DNA from: Verrucomicrobiota bacterium
GTDB taxonomy: Bacteria > Verrucomicrobiota > Kiritimatiellia > CAIQIC01 > Lenti-01
Direction: 5' to 3'
Assembly (NCBI GenBank): GCA_022709625.1
Contig: JAKLIL010000113.1
Coordinates: 1 to 6,337 of the forward strand
Length of the DNA stretch: 6,337 bases
The translations under genes were made by a program, and so were the position numbers. Position 1 is the stretch's first letter; the number at the start of each line of letters is the position of its first letter. Shown here one piece after another: positions 5,601-6,337 of the stretch. The notes beneath the pieces were generated by a model. That model made no database searches and was not told the DNA's origin. It saw nothing but the letters and a program-made list of their open reading frames with translations.

Positions 5601-6337
5601 CAACGGCCGTTGGGATAGGGCGCCGCGAAATCGTTCAGAACGCATGTTCCGGCCAGAAGCACCGGGGAACGCGTAATATTGGTCAAGGCGGGCATGTAGG
5701 TGCGGGCGGGATTGTGTTCGAAGAAATAGGGAATGCCCATGCCGGAACTGTTGGCGTGTCCCAGAAAGACGGCCAAGGAAACACCCGCATTGAATCCACG
5801 CACGAAATTGTTGCTCATGACCGGTACCGTCGTGCCAGCGGTGTTGCTTGCCTGGCGAATCCCGATTCCGGGCGGCACTCGCGCCGCCAACCGGGTGCAG
5901 GCTTGGCTGAAAATATTGTCGGGGTTCTTGTCGGCTACCAAGAACACCTTGTTCTTCCATTCGTCGAAGGCCTCGTGCGCCACGATGCGATCGATCATGT
6001 GCGCCAGCGCCGTCGGCGTTTGGGCCGGCAGGCGACCGATGGCCACGTCGGGCAGGCCGTCGCCGTCCACGTCCCCCAGCGGATTATCGAGGCCCAGCGT
6101 CGCCATCGGCGCGCCGGTTATTTTGGAGGGAACGCGGCTTTGAACCGGAGGAACGTGGTTGGGGCGGGAAGAGGATTGGCGGTAGAGATCGTGGTAGTCC
6201 AGATGCCCGTCGCCGGCCAGGCAGACGTACTGCGGGGGCGCGTCCCAGTGCGCCGCGGCGTGCGCTAGGAAGCGGGGAATCGCCCGGGGAGCGCGGCGAC
6301 CGAAAGCAAAGGCAGCGGATAGGCCTGCGAGCGGCAC
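2633..6337 (-). CDS. Gene A: C25 (gingipain-like) peptidase with three malectin domains, 5' end beyond the window
   Basis: The frame is open for 1234 codons from the right edge to TGA at 2635-2633. The GTG at the edge is not the real start: it aligns with Val546 of gene B, so about 545 N-terminal residues are missing. In window numbering: C25 catalytic domain (1-332) with GDGHLDYHD (42-50), a calcium-loop-like DVDGDGLPD (89-97), IGRLPAQT, the likely catalytic His194 in FLGHANSSG and Cys232 in AGTCVLNDF. The 38-residue spacing is close to the 33 between His211 and Cys244 in gingipain RgpB. Then an Ig-like domain (about 333-428), malectin 1 (434-574), Calx-beta-like 1 (577-684), malectin 2 (687-828), Calx-beta-like 2 (829-932), malectin 3 (934-1075), a Pro/Lys-containing linker, and a discoidin-like domain (about 1125-1232). 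It ends in REDAAF with no PEP-CTERM, LPXTG or membrane anchor. It is probably an exported protease held on glycans by its binding domains. Family assignment is strong; substrate unknown. Confidence 0.9.
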   Translation of the reverse strand: MPLAGLSAAFAFGRRAPRAIPRFLAHAAAHWDAPPQYVCLAGDGHLDYHDLYRQSSSRPNHVPPVQSRVPSKITGAPMATLGLDNPLGDVDGDGLPDVAIGRLPAQTPTALAHMIDRIVAHEAFDEWKNKVFLVADKNPDNIFSQACTRLAARVPPGIGIRQASNTAGTTVPVMSNNFVRGFNAGVSLAVFLGHANSSGMGIPYFFEHNPARTYMPALTNITRSPVLLAGTCVLNDFAAPYPNGRCLGKGFLDTAPGGAVAVWASAAESTLAESEDTAAAFFDRLFETNDVRLGDLIAAALAVQAGSYTPWMVEASVLLGDPGLSVRTHLVLDQAPPAVQIAVPTTAAAWTLFTNRLYMAGTATDSIGVKRIVVRNESNGHESIAAGTTNWHVDGLPLVPGTNRIAAVVYDSAGNSATDVLQIVQSWAPPVYRKINCGGKAAYGGWTADASWTGNGASVATSASAIANAGEAPLAVYQTRRNGKTLIYDLPVPDGKYMVRLHFAESVWTTAGRRKFNVFLEGQPRLSAFDVLAAAGGKNRAVVKSFDFVDVRGGLQIQGSALLDTAQFNGIEVWSAPPHVIVDPASALVPECGRATFAVKLSYPPAGTVTVTVARVSGDPDLSVASGGILVFSAGNYAAAQPVTLAAGVDNDATNGTALFRCHADGYVAADLSAMELDFDTAPVSLKINAGGAAVAGGWVADVYGKVGGGGRGATAATIANAGEVPQAVYRTRLYGKTVGYDLKVPDGKYAVRLHFAEPFAATTGVNRFDVAIEGQPALANFDVFAEAGGRNRAAARTFGGVEVRGGLQVAGAAAAGVAQFSGIEVSSLRVVAEPAAVSVPEGSGAATFGVRLSDPPAGAVTVTVARVAGDADVAVAAGAELVFDASNYAAAQPVTLAAGWDDDAANGTATIRCRAPGYLSGLVAATEQDPNQKVNCGGPATPDGWTADAGWSLPAGGGASSTTAATANTGEVASAIYRTRRYGRTVTYNLSIPDGTYSVRLHFAELAWTTAGRRKFNVAIEGQPKLTAFDIFAAAGGKNRAVVRTFDNVEVRGGLQIQGAATVDTAQFNGIEVWPAPKIPVPKRLVPEKSSTLRANGRFVAGSPQPTGGDDSAVEFWPRAWARSGDSVWALAPSLVDGDTNTVWRVDCAASSWSVALDFDECVQLEDVEILYQDEPWHDMEAMGTGDLMEWYDLRQIQDWPVPCRALYLFFPRYGSDLAPAIREIRWREDAAF
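2639..2965 (-). other. C-terminal discoidin-like (F5/8 type C-like) domain of gene A
   Basis: Residues about 1125-1232 carry LVDGDTNTVW (1136-1145), followed by SWSVALDFDE, a strand VEILYQDEPW and a closing AIREIRW. This order (Val-Asp-Gly-Asp-x-x-T-x-W, a W-x-x-x-D-F strand, then I-R-E-I-x-W) resembles discoidin/galactose-binding-like domains that bind sugars or surfaces. The middle (1170-1200) is acidic, rich in Asp, Glu, Met and Trp, and does not fit the family well, so it may be a divergent relative. Confidence 0.55.
3113..3538 (-). repeat. Malectin domain 3
   Basis: Residues 934-1075 run from KVNCGGPA to FNGIEVW, with AIYRTRRYGRTV, PDGTYSVRLHFAE, FNVAIEGQP and GGKNRAVV. Sequence and base composition are like malectin 1, not the intervening malectin 2. 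Confidence 0.8.
3542..3853 (-). repeat. Calx-beta-like (Ig-fold) domain 2
   Basis: Residues 829-932 contain VSVPEGSGAATFGVRL, AVTVTVARVAGDADV, FDASNYAAAQPVTL and ATEQD. This is a more canonical copy of the repeat than domain 1, with VPEG and ATEQD kept. It leads directly into malectin 3 and shares the very high GC of malectin 2. Confidence 0.72.
3638..3677. repeat. 40-base exact repeat, copy in Calx-beta 2
   Basis: Positions 3638-3677 are identical to 4394-4433. The two copies lie 756 bases (252 codons) apart in the same reading frame and encode the NYAAAQPVTLAAG part of each Calx-beta-like domain. Confidence 0.85.
3854..4279 (-). repeat. Malectin domain 2 (GC-extreme copy)
   Basis: Residues 687-828 run from KINAGG (Ala replacing the usual Cys of INCGG) to FSGIEVSS. 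PDGKYAVRLHFAEP, FDVAIEGQP and EVRGGLQV are kept. This copy is the divergent one: about 64% identical to malectin 3 over the last 78 residues. Its codons are strongly biased to G/C in the third position. Confidence 0.8.
4286..4609 (-). repeat. Calx-beta-like (Ig-fold) domain 1
   Basis: Residues 577-684 show a beta-sandwich repeat with GTVTVTVARVSGDPDL, LVFSAGNYAAAQPVTL and DNDATNGTA. Such repeats commonly link binding modules in large exported PVC proteins. The usual closing A-T-E-x-D is degenerate here (AMELD). It is a likely spacer and shares a 40-base identical segment with domain 2. Confidence 0.7.
4394..4433. repeat. 40-base exact repeat, copy in Calx-beta 1
   Basis: This is the second copy of the segment at 3638-3677. 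Exact identity at synonymous positions, between domains that otherwise differ at many residues, points to recent duplication or gene conversion. Confidence 0.85.
4616..5038 (-). repeat. Malectin domain 1
   Basis: Residues 434-574 run from KINCGGKA to FNGIEVW. They carry malectin hallmarks: the INCGG opening, AVYQTRRNGK, PDGKYMVRLHFAE, FNVFLEGQP, AAAGGKNRAV and the closing GIEVW. Malectin and malectin-like domains bind di- or oligosaccharides; the ligand here is unknown. Over the last 78 residues it matches malectin 3 at about 79% and is more distant from malectin 2. Confidence 0.8.
5054..5341 (-). other. Ig-like domain linking protease and malectin array
   Basis: Residues about 333-428 follow the C25 domain, beginning near QAPPAVQIAVPT and ending near SATDVLQIVQS. 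The pattern MAGTATDSIGVKRIVV, then VPGTNRIAAVVYDSAGN, is that of bacterial Ig-like spacers in exported enzymes. An Ig-like domain also follows the catalytic domain in gingipains. It is probably structural. Confidence 0.65.
5342..6337 (-). other. C25 peptidase catalytic domain of gene A
   Basis: Residues 1-332. In gingipains the catalytic dyad is a His in a GHG motif and a Cys about 33 residues on, in a segment like ACVNGDF. Here the matching places are GHA (His194) and TCVLNDF (Cys232), so both dyad residues are present although the flanks are altered. Cys232 is followed by the conserved pattern of a strand leading into a Gly/Ala-rich segment (GGAVAVWASAAES) and the typical C-terminal LLGDPGLSV. 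The domain should therefore be catalytically competent. P1 specificity (Arg or Lys in gingipains) cannot be read from this. Confidence 0.85.

Noticed and set aside
4349..6268. A 639-codon open frame on the plus strand opposite gene A
   Set aside because: Same reason: long antisense frames are expected in high-GC genes, and the minus strand encodes recognisable C25, Ig-like and malectin domains.
6335..6337. GTG at the right edge as the true start of gene A
   Set aside because: It aligns with Val546 in the middle of gene B's C25 domain, so the reading frame must continue upstream outside the window.

Overview
The window comes from a GC-rich bacterial genome. It holds parts of two large secreted-protein genes in tandem, both read on the minus strand and both cut by the window edges. 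Hand translation shows they are paralogues of the gingipain-like cysteine peptidase family C25. The modules (C25 peptidase, malectin, Calx-beta/Ig-like and discoidin-like domains) occur together in large exported proteins of the PVC group (Verrucomicrobiota, Kiritimatiellota, Planctomycetota) and in some Bacteroidota. I lean towards Verrucomicrobiota/Kiritimatiellota, but this is inference from protein style; there is no taxonomic marker here.

Layout in transcription order, right to left. (1) Positions 6337 to 2633: the 3' part of gene A, 1234 visible residues ending in TGA. It encodes most of a C25 catalytic domain with a candidate His/Cys dyad, an Ig-like domain, then malectin - Calx-beta - malectin - Calx-beta - malectin, and a C-terminal discoidin-like domain. 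(2) Positions 2632 to 2038: a 595-base intergenic region. Its part next to gene A is GC-balanced and rich in small inverted repeats. Its part next to gene B is about 23% GC and carries a plausible promoter. (3) Positions 2037 to 1: the 5' part of gene B, 679 visible residues. It has a Shine-Dalgarno, a signal peptide, a fibronectin-III-like domain, a C25-type N-terminal region and the first part of the C25 catalytic domain.

The two fragments overlap over about 132 aligned residues of the C25 domain, with roughly 64% identity by eye, so each shows what the other lacks. By alignment, gene A is missing about 545 N-terminal residues, and gene B should continue with the dyad and possibly its own binding modules. 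Together they suggest a locus for exported proteases, at least one of which carries several carbohydrate-binding-type domains, perhaps for attacking glycoproteins or holding the enzyme on polysaccharide or cell surfaces.

The most notable signals are the protease plus triple-malectin architecture, an abruptly GC-richer block inside gene A covering the middle malectin and second Calx-beta domain, a calcium-loop motif in both C25 domains, and the very AT-rich region upstream of gene B. I see no tRNA, rRNA, CRISPR array, insertion sequence or phage gene.
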